Shown here: positions 8,330 to 16,714 of the stretch, one piece after another
Layout: every line of letters starts with the position of its first letter
Numbering within the stretch: position 1 is the stretch's first letter
From: Streptococcus lutetiensis
GTDB taxonomy: Bacteria; Bacillota; Bacilli; Lactobacillales; Streptococcaceae
DNA length: 64,000 nt
Assembly: GCF_900475675.1 (NCBI RefSeq)
Contig: NZ_LS483403.1
Coordinates: 496,001-560,000 of the forward strand
Direction of reading: 5' to 3'
Made by a program: the position numbers and the translations under genes
Notes under the pieces: generated by a model
Database searches by the model: none
What the model was told of the DNA's origin: nothing
The model's input: only the letters and a program-made list of their open reading frames with translations

Positions 8330-9988
8330 ATGCTTTTAGAAATTTCCATTAAAAATTTTGCCATCATTGAGGAAATCTCATTGACTTTTGAAAATGGCAT
8401 GACCGTTTTGACGGGTGAAACCGGTGCAGGGAAGTCTATTATTATCGACGCCATGAATCTCATGCTTGGTGCGCGTGCGAGTCTTGATGTCATCCGTCAC
8501 GGGGCAAATAAAGCTGAAATTGAAGGCCTCTTTTCAGTTGGTGAAAATGCTGTACTCACGCAAATTTTGGAGGAAAATGGCATTGAGGTTACGGAAGAAT
8601 TAATTATCCGTCGTGAAATTTTGCAAAATGGTCGTTCGATTGGTAGGATTAATGGACAAATGGTTAACCTGACAACGCTTCGTGCTGTTGGTCAATATTT
8701 GGTTGATATCCATGGGCAACATGACCAAGAAGAATTGATGAAACCAAACATGCACATTCGTATGCTGGATGAATTTGGGGATAGCCAATTTGCTTCGGTC
8801 AAGAAACTCTACCAAGACCTTTTTGAACATTATCGCCGCTTGCGTAAACGTGTTTTAACCAAACAAAAAAATGAGCAAGAACACAAAGCACGTATCGAAA
8901 TGCTGGAATTTCAAATTGCAGAGATTGAAGCAGCTGCCCTAAAATCAGGTGAAGACCAAGTTCTAAACCAAAAACGTGATAAGTTGTTAAATCACAAACA
9001 TATCGCAGACACATTAACTAATGCTTATGTCATGCTCGATGATGAAGAGTTTTCAAGTTTGTCAAATATCCGCTCAGCTATGAACGACTTGATGACTTTG
9101 GAAGAATTTGATGCAGATTATAAAGACATGTCATCAAATGTTTCTGAAGCTTATTACATTCTAGAAGAAGTGACTAAGCAATTAAGTGATGTTATTGATG
9201 AGCTTGATTTTGATGCTGGTAGTCTTCAACAAATTGAAGCTCGTTTAGAAGTAATTCACAGCATTACCCGTAAATACGGTGGCAGTGTTGATGATGTTTT
9301 AGATTATTACGAAAATATTACCAAAGAATACAATCTTTTGACTGGCAATGATGAGTCATCTGATGATATGGAAAAAGATCTCAAACGCTTGGAAAAAGAA
9401 TTGATTGTTGCTGCTGAGAATCTCAGTCAAGAACGTCATCAATTAGCTAAAAATTTGGAAGCTGAAATCAAGCAAGAACTGGCTGATTTGTACATGGAAA
9501 AGGCTGATTTTCAAGTGCAATTTAGCAAGGGAAAATTCAATCGTGATGGAAATGAAGCTATTGAATTTTATATTTCAACTAACCCTGGTGAAGGTTTCAA
9601 ACCTTTGGTTAAAGTAGCTTCTGGTGGTGAAATTTCACGTTTGATGTTGGCTATAAAATCTGCCTTTTCACGTAAAGAAGACAAGACAAGTATCGTCTTT
9701 GACGAGGTTGATACAGGTGTTTCTGGACGTGTAGCGCAAGCTATTGCTCAAAAAATTTATAAAATCGGCAGCCATGGGCAAGTTTTGGCGATTTCACACT
9801 TACCACAAGTGATTGCGATTGCGGATTATCAATTCTTTATTGAAAAACGTAGCGATGAAAACACAACAGTTTCAACTGTACGTTTGTTAAGTGAAGAAGA
9901 GCGTGTTGAAGAAATTGCTAAAATGCTTGCTGGTAGTGATATCACGGAAATGGCACGTGAACAAGCGCGTGAATTGCTTAAGAAATAA
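8330..9988 (+). CDS. recN: DNA repair protein RecN
   Basis: RecN is an SMC-like ATPase that gathers broken DNA ends for recombination. The 552-residue protein has Walker A GETGAGKS near residue 29, a central coiled-coil region (about 150-380), the ABC signature SGGEISRLMLAIK near 430, Walker B IVFDEVDTG and the switch motif AISHLPQV. It is the last gene of the xseA operon and is followed by a terminator. Confidence 0.97.
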   Translation: MLLEISIKNFAIIEEISLTFENGMTVLTGETGAGKSIIIDAMNLMLGARASLDVIRHGANKAEIEGLFSVGENAVLTQILEENGIEVTEELIIRREILQNGRSIGRINGQMVNLTTLRAVGQYLVDIHGQHDQEELMKPNMHIRMLDEFGDSQFASVKKLYQDLFEHYRRLRKRVLTKQKNEQEHKARIEMLEFQIAEIEAAALKSGEDQVLNQKRDKLLNHKHIADTLTNAYVMLDDEEFSSLSNIRSAMNDLMTLEEFDADYKDMSSNVSEAYYILEEVTKQLSDVIDELDFDAGSLQQIEARLEVIHSITRKYGGSVDDVLDYYENITKEYNLLTGNDESSDDMEKDLKRLEKELIVAAENLSQERHQLAKNLEAEIKQELADLYMEKADFQVQFSKGKFNRDGNEAIEFYISTNPGEGFKPLVKVASGGEISRLMLAIKSAFSRKEDKTSIVFDEVDTGVSGRVAQAIAQKIYKIGSHGQVLAISHLPQVIAIADYQFFIEKRSDENTTVSTVRLLSEEERVEEIAKMLAGSDITEMAREQARELLKK

Positions 9989-9992
9989 ATTA

Positions 9993-10015
9993 GGAGCCTC
10001 AGGGCTTCTTTTTTT
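9993..10015 (+). terminator. Intrinsic terminator after recN
   Basis: GGAGCC pairs with GGCTTC around TCAG, followed by a T tract. Confidence 0.85.
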
Positions 10016-10064
10016 GTCTTCTAGACATCATCCTGATAAAATGTCCCCCCAACTGCTAAAAATT

Positions 10065-10073
10065 TGGTATAAT
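10065..10073 (+). promoter_or_regulatory. Extended -10 promoter of degV
   Basis: TGGTATAAT is an extended -10 element about 55 bp upstream of the degV start. Confidence 0.6.
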
Positions 10074-10127
10074 AGTTGCAAGGATAAAATTTTGATATAA
10101 AGTTTTGAAAGTATGATAGGATAAAAA

Positions 10128-10970
10128 ATGAGTAAAATTAAAGTTGTTACAGATTCATCCTTAACGATTGAACCAGAATTAGTTGAAAAATATGATATTA
10201 CAGTTGTGCCATTGTCAGTTATGATTGATGGTGTTGTTTATTCTGATAACGACATGAAAGAGGAAGGAAAATTCCTCAATTTGATGCGCAATAGCAAAGA
10301 ATTGCCTAAGACAAGTCAACCCCCAGTTGGTGTGTTTGCAGAAGTTTACGAAAACTTGATGAAAAATGGTGCTGAGCACATTGTTTCAATTCACATCACG
10401 CATACACTTTCGGGAACTGTTGAAGCAGCTCGTCAAGGGGCTAACCTTGCTGGAGCGGACGTAACGGTTATCGATTCAACATTTACTGACCAATGTCAAA
10501 AATTCCAAGTGGTGCAAGCTGCCAAATTAGCTCAGGAAGGTGCAAGTTTGGAAGAAGTTATTGCAAAAGTTGAAGAAGTTCGCCAAAAATCAGAACTTTA
10601 TATTGGTGTTTCAACTCTTGAAAATTTGGTTAAGGGTGGACGTATTGGACGCGTTACAGGTCTTCTCAGCTCACTACTTAACATTCGAGTGGTTATGGAA
10701 ATGATTGATTGCGAATTGAACACAGTTATCAAAGGTCGTGGTGTTAAAACATTTAACAAATGGCTTGATAGCTTTATTGAGCATGCACAAACATCTGGAA
10801 AAAAAGTCGCTGAAATCGGTATTTCATACTGTGGAACGACTGATATGGCAAATGGCTTTAAAGAAAAGTTGCAAGTTTTGGGTGCTCCAATTGCTGTTTT
10901 AGAAACTGGTTCAATCATTCAAACGCACACTGGTGAAGATGCTTTTGCGGTTATGGTACGCTATGAATAA
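10128..10970 (+). CDS. DegV family fatty-acid-binding protein
   Basis: DegV proteins bind a fatty acid and in Firmicutes deliver it to the fatty-acid kinase system as FakB-type subunits. The 280-residue protein shows the family start [26 protein letters not shown] near residue 64, [14 protein letters not shown] near 90 and the C-terminal GTTDMANGF and [10 protein letters not shown]. It overlaps the following lipase-like gene by 8 nt. Whether it works as a FakB subunit is inferred from the family. Confidence 0.92.
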   Translation: MSKIKVVTDSSLTIEPELVEKYDITVVPLSVMIDGVVYSDNDMKEEGKFLNLMRNSKELPKTSQPPVGVFAEVYENLMKNGAEHIVSIHITHTLSGTVEAARQGANLAGADVTVIDSTFTDQCQKFQVVQAAKLAQEGASLEEVIAKVEEVRQKSELYIGVSTLENLVKGGRIGRVTGLLSSLLNIRVVMEMIDCELNTVIKGRGVKTFNKWLDSFIEHAQTSGKKVAEIGISYCGTTDMANGFKEKLQVLGAPIAVLETGSIIQTHTGEDAFAVMVRYE

Positions 10971-11811
10971 GAAAAAGAATTTTTTAACTGGGTTTGCTTT
11001 CTTTTTAGCATGCCTTCTTCTGTTTATCGCCGTTTTTAATATTTTGATTCCAAAATCAGATCAAGAATTAACCAAAAAGGATTTTTTAGCTCAGAAAACA
11101 AAGTCATTTCGTTATGTGGCTATCGGTGATTCCTTGACCGAAGGTGTTGGCGATACAACTAATCAAGGTGGTTTTGTCCCAATTCTATCTCAAAGTTTAA
11201 CAGATACTTATCATTATCAAGTCTCACATGATAATTACGGGGTTTCAGGAAACACCAGTAACCAGATTTTGACACGAATGAAAGATAAGCAAGATATCCA
11301 AAATTCCTTAGCTAAAGCGGATATGATGACCCTAACCGTTGGGGGAAATGATGTCATGGCTGTCATTCGCAAGCATTTGACGAAATTATCTGTGGCGACC
11401 TTTAAAAAGCCTGCCAAATCATATCAAGAACGTTTACGTCAGATTATTGAGCTAGCTCGCTCAGAAAATGAAGATTTGCCAATTTATATTTTGGGGATTT
11501 ATAATCCGTTTTACTTGAATTTCCCTGAAATGACGGAGATGCAAGAAATCATCAATGATTGGAATGACGCTACTGAGAGTGTGACAAAAGAGTACCGTCA
11601 TGTTTACTTCGTTCCAATCAATGCTCAACTTTATAAAGGAATTGATGGTCAAGAAGGAATTGTGTCAACATCTGGTGACCAAACAACGGTTATCAACGAT
11701 GCACTGTTCAGCGGTGACCATTTCCACCCGAATAATATTGGCTATCAAATCATGTCAGACGTAACAATGGAGAAAATCAATGAAACTAAAAACGAATGGA
11801 ACAAAGACTAA
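10963..11811 (+). CDS. Membrane-anchored SGNH/GDSL hydrolase (YpmR-like)
   Basis: ATG 10963 is preferred because it gives the signal-anchor start [19 protein letters not shown] and overlaps the DegV stop by 8 nt. An upstream in-frame start at 10933 exists but adds only an unlikely leader. After the anchor come SGNH block [10 protein letters not shown], block II YGVSGNT, block III TVGGNDV and the catalytic DHFHPN near the end, so Ser, Gly, Asn and Asp/His are all present. The enzyme should be an extracytoplasmic esterase or lipase. The pairing with ypmS is the same as in Bacillus. Confidence 0.88.
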   Translation: MNKKKNFLTGFAFFLACLLLFIAVFNILIPKSDQELTKKDFLAQKTKSFRYVAIGDSLTEGVGDTTNQGGFVPILSQSLTDTYHYQVSHDNYGVSGNTSNQILTRMKDKQDIQNSLAKADMMTLTVGGNDVMAVIRKHLTKLSVATFKKPAKSYQERLRQIIELARSENEDLPIYILGIYNPFYLNFPEMTEMQEIINDWNDATESVTKEYRHVYFVPINAQLYKGIDGQEGIVSTSGDQTTVINDALFSGDHFHPNNIGYQIMSDVTMEKINETKNEWNKD

Positions 11812-12382
11812 CTGGTGGAAGTGGGCGTGCCTTCTCATTTTAGCTATTAATGTGGCTTTTGTGGGAGTGATTGCTAGCCGCTTAATCCAAGTCAGAGAAC
11901 CAGCAGCACAAACGATTACTTCAAAAAAAGCTAAAAGTGTCAAAGTTGGAACAGTTTCAACAACACGTGAGCAATTGAATAACACAGTTGCCTCATATTT
12001 GAAAGATTACCAAACGAAAAATTCATCTTACAATGTTTACGCAACTTCATCAGCAATTTTGTTTGAAGGAACTTATACTTTTTTAGGTTATGAAGTACCA
12101 CTTTACATTTATTTCCAACCAAGTCGCTTAGAATCGGGAGCTATTCAGCTAAAAATCACTTCATTTTCAGTTGGAACACTAACATTGCCAGAATCAGAAG
12201 TTTTGAAGTACTTAAAATCAAGTGTTGACCTTCCAAATTTTGTGGAAGTTTTGCCAAAAGAGTCTGTTATTAATATCAATATTCAGAACATAAAAAACGA
12301 TGCTGGCATCTTTTTGAAAGCGACAACAATTGATCTTGTAGGCGATCGATTTAACTTTGATATTTACAAGAAAAACGGCTAA
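11780..12382 (+). CDS. ypmS: YpmS family (DUF2140) membrane protein
   Basis: The 200-residue protein has one N-terminal transmembrane segment (WWKWACLLILAINVAFVGVI) and an extracytoplasmic beta-rich domain (FEGTYTFLGYEVPLYIYFQP). It overlaps the YpmR-like gene by 32 nt, so the two are surely co-translated. The biochemical function of DUF2140 is unknown. Confidence 0.85.
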   Translation: MKLKTNGTKTNWWKWACLLILAINVAFVGVIASRLIQVREPAAQTITSKKAKSVKVGTVSTTREQLNNTVASYLKDYQTKNSSYNVYATSSAILFEGTYTFLGYEVPLYIYFQPSRLESGAIQLKITSFSVGTLTLPESEVLKYLKSSVDLPNFVEVLPKESVININIQNIKNDAGIFLKATTIDLVGDRFNFDIYKKNG

Positions 12383-12397
12383 TTAAACGTTTAATAC

Positions 12398-12426
12398 TTG
12401 ACCTTAAGCCTTTTTTTGGGTATCAT
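12398..12426 (+). promoter_or_regulatory. Promoter of hup
   Basis: TTGACC (12398-12403) and TATCAT (12421-12426) are 17 bp apart, about 50 bp upstream of the hup start. Confidence 0.75.
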
Positions 12427-12476
12427 AGACTTTGTTAAAGTGTTAACGCTTAGAAATTAATTGGAGGATTTGTTAA

Positions 12477-12752
12477 ATGGCTAACAAACAAGATTTAATC
12501 GCTAAAGTTGCAGAAGCAACTGAGCTTACTAAAAAAGATTCAGCAGTAGCTGTAGATGCAGTATTCTCAGCAATCGAAAGCTTCCTTTCTGAAGGCGAAA
12601 AAGTTCAATTAATCGGTTTTGGTAACTTTGAAGTTCGCGAACGCGCAGCTCGTAAAGGTCGTAACCCACAAACTGGTGAAGAAATTGAAATTGCAGCTTC
12701 AAAAGTACCTGCATTCAAAGCTGGTAAAGCACTTAAAGACGCTGTAAAATAA
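12477..12752 (+). CDS. hup: Histone-like DNA-binding protein HU
   Basis: HU compacts and bends DNA. The 91-residue protein has the classic start [20 protein letters not shown], the [23 protein letters not shown]-binding arm and the [15 protein letters not shown] tail. It is monocistronic, with a strong promoter, GGAGG site and terminator. Streptococci normally have a single essential HU gene. Confidence 0.98.
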   Translation: MANKQDLIAKVAEATELTKKDSAVAVDAVFSAIESFLSEGEKVQLIGFGNFEVRERAARKGRNPQTGEEIEIAASKVPAFKAGKALKDAVK

Positions 12753-12789
12753 TTACATAGAAAAGAACCTTGTCATATCAACTGTTGTT

Positions 12790-12812
12790 GAGCCTGGTAA
12801 GGCTCTTTTTTT
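12790..12812 (+). terminator. Intrinsic terminator after hup
   Basis: GAGCC pairs with GGCTC around TGGTAA, followed by seven T residues. Confidence 0.9.
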
Positions 12813-12930
12813 CTTATAAAGAGGAAAAGTTTTACAGTAATAAATCAAAGTAATCCGTGCTTTTATGTTATAATCGAACATAGAAGTATCGTAAATTTAC
12901 GTGTGATAAATGTAAAGAAAGAGTTGAATC

Positions 12931-13128
12931 ATGGATAAAACACTTTTGTTAGTTGTTATTTTTTTAGGTGCTTTTTCACTTGTTAAGGCAGTGATGTTGA
13001 TTATGGTGGGACTTGCCATGAAACCAAAAGTTGATGAAAACGGAAATATCATCACTCAAGATCAAGCAGAAAAAGACGATAAAACAAGCCCAGACGAAGA
13101 CGACAGTGATTTTTGGGATAATTGGTAA
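12931..13128 (+). CDS. Small single-pass membrane protein, unknown function
   Basis: The 65-residue product has one N-terminal transmembrane helix (LLLVVIFLGAFSLVKAVMLIMVG) and a very acidic tail ending DEDDSDFWDNW. An extended -10 promoter TGTTATAAT lies at 12866-12874. The ribosome-binding site (GAAAGAG) is modest. I do not recognise a named family; composition and promoter support a real gene. Confidence 0.7.
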   Translation: MDKTLLLVVIFLGAFSLVKAVMLIMVGLAMKPKVDENGNIITQDQAEKDDKTSPDEDDSDFWDNW

Positions 13129-13511
13129 AGAATAAGAAACTTGGGGTGAGAGTTGATTTCTTAGCCGATTATGGCTAAGTCAGCAGTGAGTACTTGCATT
13201 AATAATTAAAAATTGTCTAAAGTAGGAAATCTAACTTGCAAAGGAAACTAAGTCACTTAAAGTTGGCATATTTTTGGCAGTCATTTTCAAAAATTTATTT
13301 CCAGATTATTGAAATGCGTATATTTATTACAATTTTATAAATAGCGAGGCTGTGTCATTTTGACTAAATCTCTTTAAAAGTCAAAAAATAGCGCCTTTAT
13401 GGCGCTATTTTTTTGAGTAAGTCATTTGAAAAAGATATTGATTTTGAGAGGAATTTGCTGTGATGATATCTATTTTCAAGAATTTACTTAATATTTTAAA
13501 TAAAATTTCTA
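13129..13511 (+). other. Intergenic region with three hairpins, possible small RNA or decayed gene
   Basis: No convincing open frame is present. CTTAGCC/GGCTAAG (13160-13179) forms a 7-bp hairpin. TTTTGACT/AGTCAAAA (13358-13386) forms another, directly abutting the strong terminator at 13387-13414. The terminator lies about 250 nt after the preceding stop codon, so it either ends a very long 3' UTR or an independent short transcript. No clear promoter for such a transcript was found. Confidence 0.4.
13387..13414 (+). terminator. Intrinsic terminator in the gap before dtpT
   Basis: AATAGCGCC pairs with GGCGCTATT around TTTAT, followed by a long T run. Confidence 0.9.
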
Positions 13512-13540
13512 TTGCTCAAATTAAAAAAAATCTATATAAT
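13512..13540 (+). promoter_or_regulatory. Promoter of dtpT abutting the start codon
   Basis: TTGCTC (13512-13517) and TATAAT (13535-13540) are 17 bp apart. The next ATG in the gene frame begins 8 nt after the -10 box, where transcription should start. Confidence 0.7.
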
Positions 13541-13547
13541 GGATCGT

Positions 13548-15032
13548 ATGGAAAAAAATAAAGAAAAAACATTTTTTGGACAGCCTAAGGCTTTGTTTAC
13601 TTTATTCCAAACAGAACTTTGGGAACGATTCTCGTATTATGGAATGCGTGCGATCTTAATTTACTATTTGTACGCATCTGTTACTTCAGCTAACGCAGGG
13701 TTAGGACTTCCTAAGCCACAAGCAATGGCTATTGTAAGTATCTATGGAGCTCTTGTATACCTTTCAGGTATTATTGGTGGATGGTTTGCAGACCGTGTCC
13801 TTGGCGCATCTCAAACAATCTTTATCGGTGGTATTCTTATTACCCTAGGGCACATTGTTTTAGCTCTTCCGTTTGGCTTGACGTCTCTTTTCATCTCACT
13901 ATTCTTGATTATCTTGGGAACAGGGATGTTAAAACCAAACATTTCAAATATGGTTGGTCACTTGTATGGACCAGACGATCCTCGTCGTGACACAGGTTTC
14001 AATATCTTTGTCATCGGTATCAATATTGGTTCATTACTTGCTCCTATTGTAGTAGGAACAGTTGGACAAAGTATCAACTATCACTTAGGTTTCTCTCTTG
14101 CCGCTATTGGTATGGTATTTGCTCTATTTGTTTATTGGTATGGACGAATGAAGCAATTCCCAGAAATTGGAAATAAACCTTCTAATCCATTAACGACAGC
14201 AGAGAAAAAAGGGTTAGCAATCAAATCAGTTATTGGTTTTGTTATCTTAGCTGTTGCTGGAACATTACTTTATCAAGCAAGCCCAGCTAAATTCGTTGAT
14301 AACGTCATCAATATTCTATCAATGGCTGGTATCTTCATCCCATTTATCTACTTTATCTTGATGTTCGCATCTAAAAAAGTTTCAAGCACAGAACGTAAGC
14401 AATTGTTGGCTTACCTTCCATTGTTCTTGTCTTCTATCGTTTTCTGGTTAGTTGAAGAGCAAAGTGCGACAGTTATTGCTGTTTGGGGTGAAACTCGTAC
14501 AAACTTGCATCCAACAATCTTTGGTATTAACATTTATATTGACCCTTCATGGTATCAATTGCTTAATCCATTGTTCATCGTTATCTTGACTCCATTATTT
14601 GTTTGGATTTGGAACAAAATGGGTGAACGTCAACCATCAGCGGTTACAAAATTTGGATTAGGATTGTTGTTAACTGGTGTGTCATACATGATCATGACTT
14701 TACCAGGCATGTTGTACGGAACCAACAACCGTGTAAGCTTTATCTGGTTGGTAGTAATGTTTGCTGTTCAAATGGCTGGTGAGTTGTTAGTTTCTCCAGT
14801 AGGTCTATCTGTTTCAACTAGACTTGCACCACTTGCATTCCAATCACAAATGGTTGCACTTTGGTTCTTGGCAGATTCAACTTCACAAGCAGTGAATGCT
14901 TTGATTACACCATACTTTACTAAAGACACAGAAGTAGCATTCTTCGGTATCTTAGGACTTGTGTGTCTTGGTATTGGTGCTTTGTTGCTACTGATCAAAA
15001 AACCAATTTTGAACTTAATGCGTAATAATTAA
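13548..15032 (+). CDS. dtpT: Proton-dependent di-/tripeptide transporter (POT family)
   Basis: DtpT imports di- and tripeptides with protons across the membrane. The family marker [18 protein letters not shown] (near residue 19), [11 protein letters not shown] and the PTR2 signature [16 protein letters not shown] are present, with about 14 transmembrane segments over 494 residues. I chose ATG 13548 ([12 protein letters not shown]), since the ATG at 13539 lies inside the -10 box. No Shine-Dalgarno is present, so the message looks leaderless. Confidence 0.93.
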   Translation: MEKNKEKTFFGQPKALFTLFQTELWERFSYYGMRAILIYYLYASVTSANAGLGLPKPQAMAIVSIYGALVYLSGIIGGWFADRVLGASQTIFIGGILITLGHIVLALPFGLTSLFISLFLIILGTGMLKPNISNMVGHLYGPDDPRRDTGFNIFVIGINIGSLLAPIVVGTVGQSINYHLGFSLAAIGMVFALFVYWYGRMKQFPEIGNKPSNPLTTAEKKGLAIKSVIGFVILAVAGTLLYQASPAKFVDNVINILSMAGIFIPFIYFILMFASKKVSSTERKQLLAYLPLFLSSIVFWLVEEQSATVIAVWGETRTNLHPTIFGINIYIDPSWYQLLNPLFIVILTPLFVWIWNKMGERQPSAVTKFGLGLLLTGVSYMIMTLPGMLYGTNNRVSFIWLVVMFAVQMAGELLVSPVGLSVSTRLAPLAFQSQMVALWFLADSTSQAVNALITPYFTKDTEVAFFGILGLVCLGIGALLLLIKKPILNLMRNN

Positions 15033-15097
15033 TCTTTTAGGAACTCTTTCTCTTATGAGAAGAGCTTCTATGTCAACTGTAGGAGGTGGCAAATCCT

Positions 15098-15138
15098 AAA
15101 AAGAGTGAGGACAACATGTCCTTGCTCTTTTTATTTTT
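15098..15138. terminator. Bidirectional terminator between dtpT and pyrD
   Basis: AAAAAGAG(T)GAGGACA pairs with TGTCCTTGCTCTTTTT with two wobble pairs. T runs on both strands let it serve the converging genes. A smaller hairpin (CTCTTTCTC/GAGAAGAG) precedes it on the dtpT side. Confidence 0.88.
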
Positions 15139-15140
15139 TA

Positions 15141-16076
15141 TTAGTTGATATATTTCAATTTGCCACGGAAGTCTTCTAGGGTTTCATACCCTTTTTCTTC
15201 CATGATAGCTTTAAGTTCTTTTGTGATACGTGCAAAAGCAGCAGGGCCTTCTTGGTGAAGGATTGTTCCTAGTTGAACCATACTTGCACCACACAAGATG
15301 TGTTCAAAAGTGTCACGACCTGATTTGACTCCACCAGTTCCGATGATTTGGATAGAAGGATTTAGGCGTTTGTAAAAGGCATGGACATTGGCAAGAGCAG
15401 TTGGTTTTACATAATCGCCACCGATGCCACCAAAACCATTTTTAGGTTTGATAACAACAGTTTCATCGTCAACCACCAAACCATTTCCAACTGAGTTGAT
15501 GCAGTTAACGAAAGTTAGTGGAAATTGATTGAAGATAGCTGCTGCACGGTCAAAGTGCGCAATGTCAAAATATGGAGGCAATTTAACTCCAAGAGGTTTT
15601 GTGAAGTATGTGAAGATATCTTTTAAAATTTGTTCAGTTGTTTTAAAATCATAAGCGATTTGTGGCTTACCTGGGACATTTGGACAAGAAAGGTTTAGCT
15701 CTACAAGTCCTTGGTAGTCAGACTCTTGAACTGTTTTTAAGATAGTATGTGTTTCTTCTTCAGACATACCAACAAGTGACAAGAAATGATTTTTACTATT
15801 TGGTGTGTTTTGGAGTTCAGTAACGTAGTCAAGATAATATTGGAAACCATTGTTTGGCAGTCCCATAGAATTGATTGAACCAAGAGCTGTATCAGCGTAA
15901 CGTGGTTCGGGATTTCCTGGACGCGCAGCCAATGTCCCAGTTTTTGTGACGAAAGAGCCTGCAGCAGAAGCTTCAATTTCAGCTAATTCTTCTCGAGTCA
16001 TACAATAAACGCCAGCAGCGTTCATCAAGCAGTTGTCAAAATCGAAAGCTCCAATTTTAGTTGCAGTTGAAACCAT
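15141..16076 (-). CDS. pyrD: Dihydroorotate dehydrogenase class 1A (fumarate-type)
   Basis: The enzyme oxidises dihydroorotate to orotate in pyrimidine synthesis and in this class uses fumarate. The start giving [15 protein letters not shown] follows a GGAGGA site; a longer reading to 16136 is not needed. The product has 311 residues. [12 protein letters not shown] carries the catalytic Cys of class 1 enzymes, and [14 protein letters not shown] and GASMVQLGT bind the FMN phosphate. It stands alone, away from other pyr genes. Confidence 0.95.
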   Translation of the reverse strand: MVSTATKIGAFDFDNCLMNAAGVYCMTREELAEIEASAAGSFVTKTGTLAARPGNPEPRYADTALGSINSMGLPNNGFQYYLDYVTELQNTPNSKNHFLSLVGMSEEETHTILKTVQESDYQGLVELNLSCPNVPGKPQIAYDFKTTEQILKDIFTYFTKPLGVKLPPYFDIAHFDRAAAIFNQFPLTFVNCINSVGNGLVVDDETVVIKPKNGFGGIGGDYVKPTALANVHAFYKRLNPSIQIIGTGGVKSGRDTFEHILCGASMVQLGTILHQEGPAAFARITKELKAIMEEKGYETLEDFRGKLKYIN

Positions 16077-16304
16077 AAAGTCCTCCAAAAATCTATTATC
16101 ACACAATAGTGAATTTTCTGATATTACAAGAAACATTTTACTATTTCAGTAACCTGAAAGCAAGTCTTTTTCCGAACATTTTTGATAATTTTATAAAAAA
16201 TAGAAATATTTTGCTTGTTTTAGGATGCTTTTTTTGTTTTTTCCCTTGTTAATAGACTTATAAAATGAAAAATACCTCTCGAATTAAACAAAGTTAGTTC
16301 ATGC

Positions 16305-16365
16305 TTGCATAGTTTTTGCGAAAGTGATATAGTGATTATAGTAGAACGTTTGAGTAATTGTTCAA
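16305..16365 (+). promoter_or_regulatory. Promoter and candidate operator of the zinc-efflux pair
   Basis: TTGCAT (16305-16310) and TATAGT (16328-16333) are 17 bp apart. An imperfect palindrome TTGAGTAATTGTTCAA (16350-16365) overlies the start of the transcript, the usual place for an ArsR/SmtB operator. Confidence 0.5.
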
Positions 16366-16397
16366 TTGTTTTATAAAAGATATTGGAGATAATTAAG

Positions 16398-16712
16398 ATG
16401 ATTGAGACTAATGAATCACAAAAATTGCTAAAAGGTGATTCTCTAATGGATGTATCCAGCTTTTTTAAGGCTTTGGGAAACACGACGCGCTTACAAATTA
16501 TTTCTTGTTTAAGTAAGGGAGAGTTAAAATCTAGTGAATTAGCAGAAATTCTAGAGATGACGCCATCAGCGATTTCACATCAGTTGACTATGCTAAAAAA
16601 TCTCAAGATTGTTTCTGTTCGACGTGAAGGGAAAAATCAGATTTATTCTCTTGCTGATAAGCATATTAGCCAAGTTTTGGAGTCTGTTGTAGAGCATTAT
16701 CAGGAGGATTAA
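16398..16712 (+). CDS. ArsR/SmtB family metal-sensing repressor with alpha-5 zinc site
   Basis: The ATG at 16398 follows GGAG; the upstream TTG is not used. The 104-residue protein is a winged helix with SSELAEILEMTPSAISHQLTML as the recognition region. The C-terminal helix carries Asp87, His89, His100 and Glu103, an exact D-x-H-x10-H-x-x-E alpha-5 site as in SmtB/CzrA zinc sensors. The alpha-3N cysteine pair of CadC-type cadmium sensors is absent. It should release its operator when zinc is high and induce the ATPase that starts 2 nt downstream. Confidence 0.88.
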   Translation: MIETNESQKLLKGDSLMDVSSFFKALGNTTRLQIISCLSKGELKSSELAEILEMTPSAISHQLTMLKNLKIVSVRREGKNQIYSLADKHISQVLESVVEHYQED

Positions 16713-16714
16713 TC

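Noticed and set aside
13129-13383. CiaR-controlled small RNA
   Set aside because: No TTTAAG-N5-TTTAAG repeat is present upstream.
16220-16483. Open frame on the minus strand between pyrD and the ArsR gene
   Set aside because: It overlaps the start of the ArsR-type gene, has no ribosome-binding site and no family resemblance.
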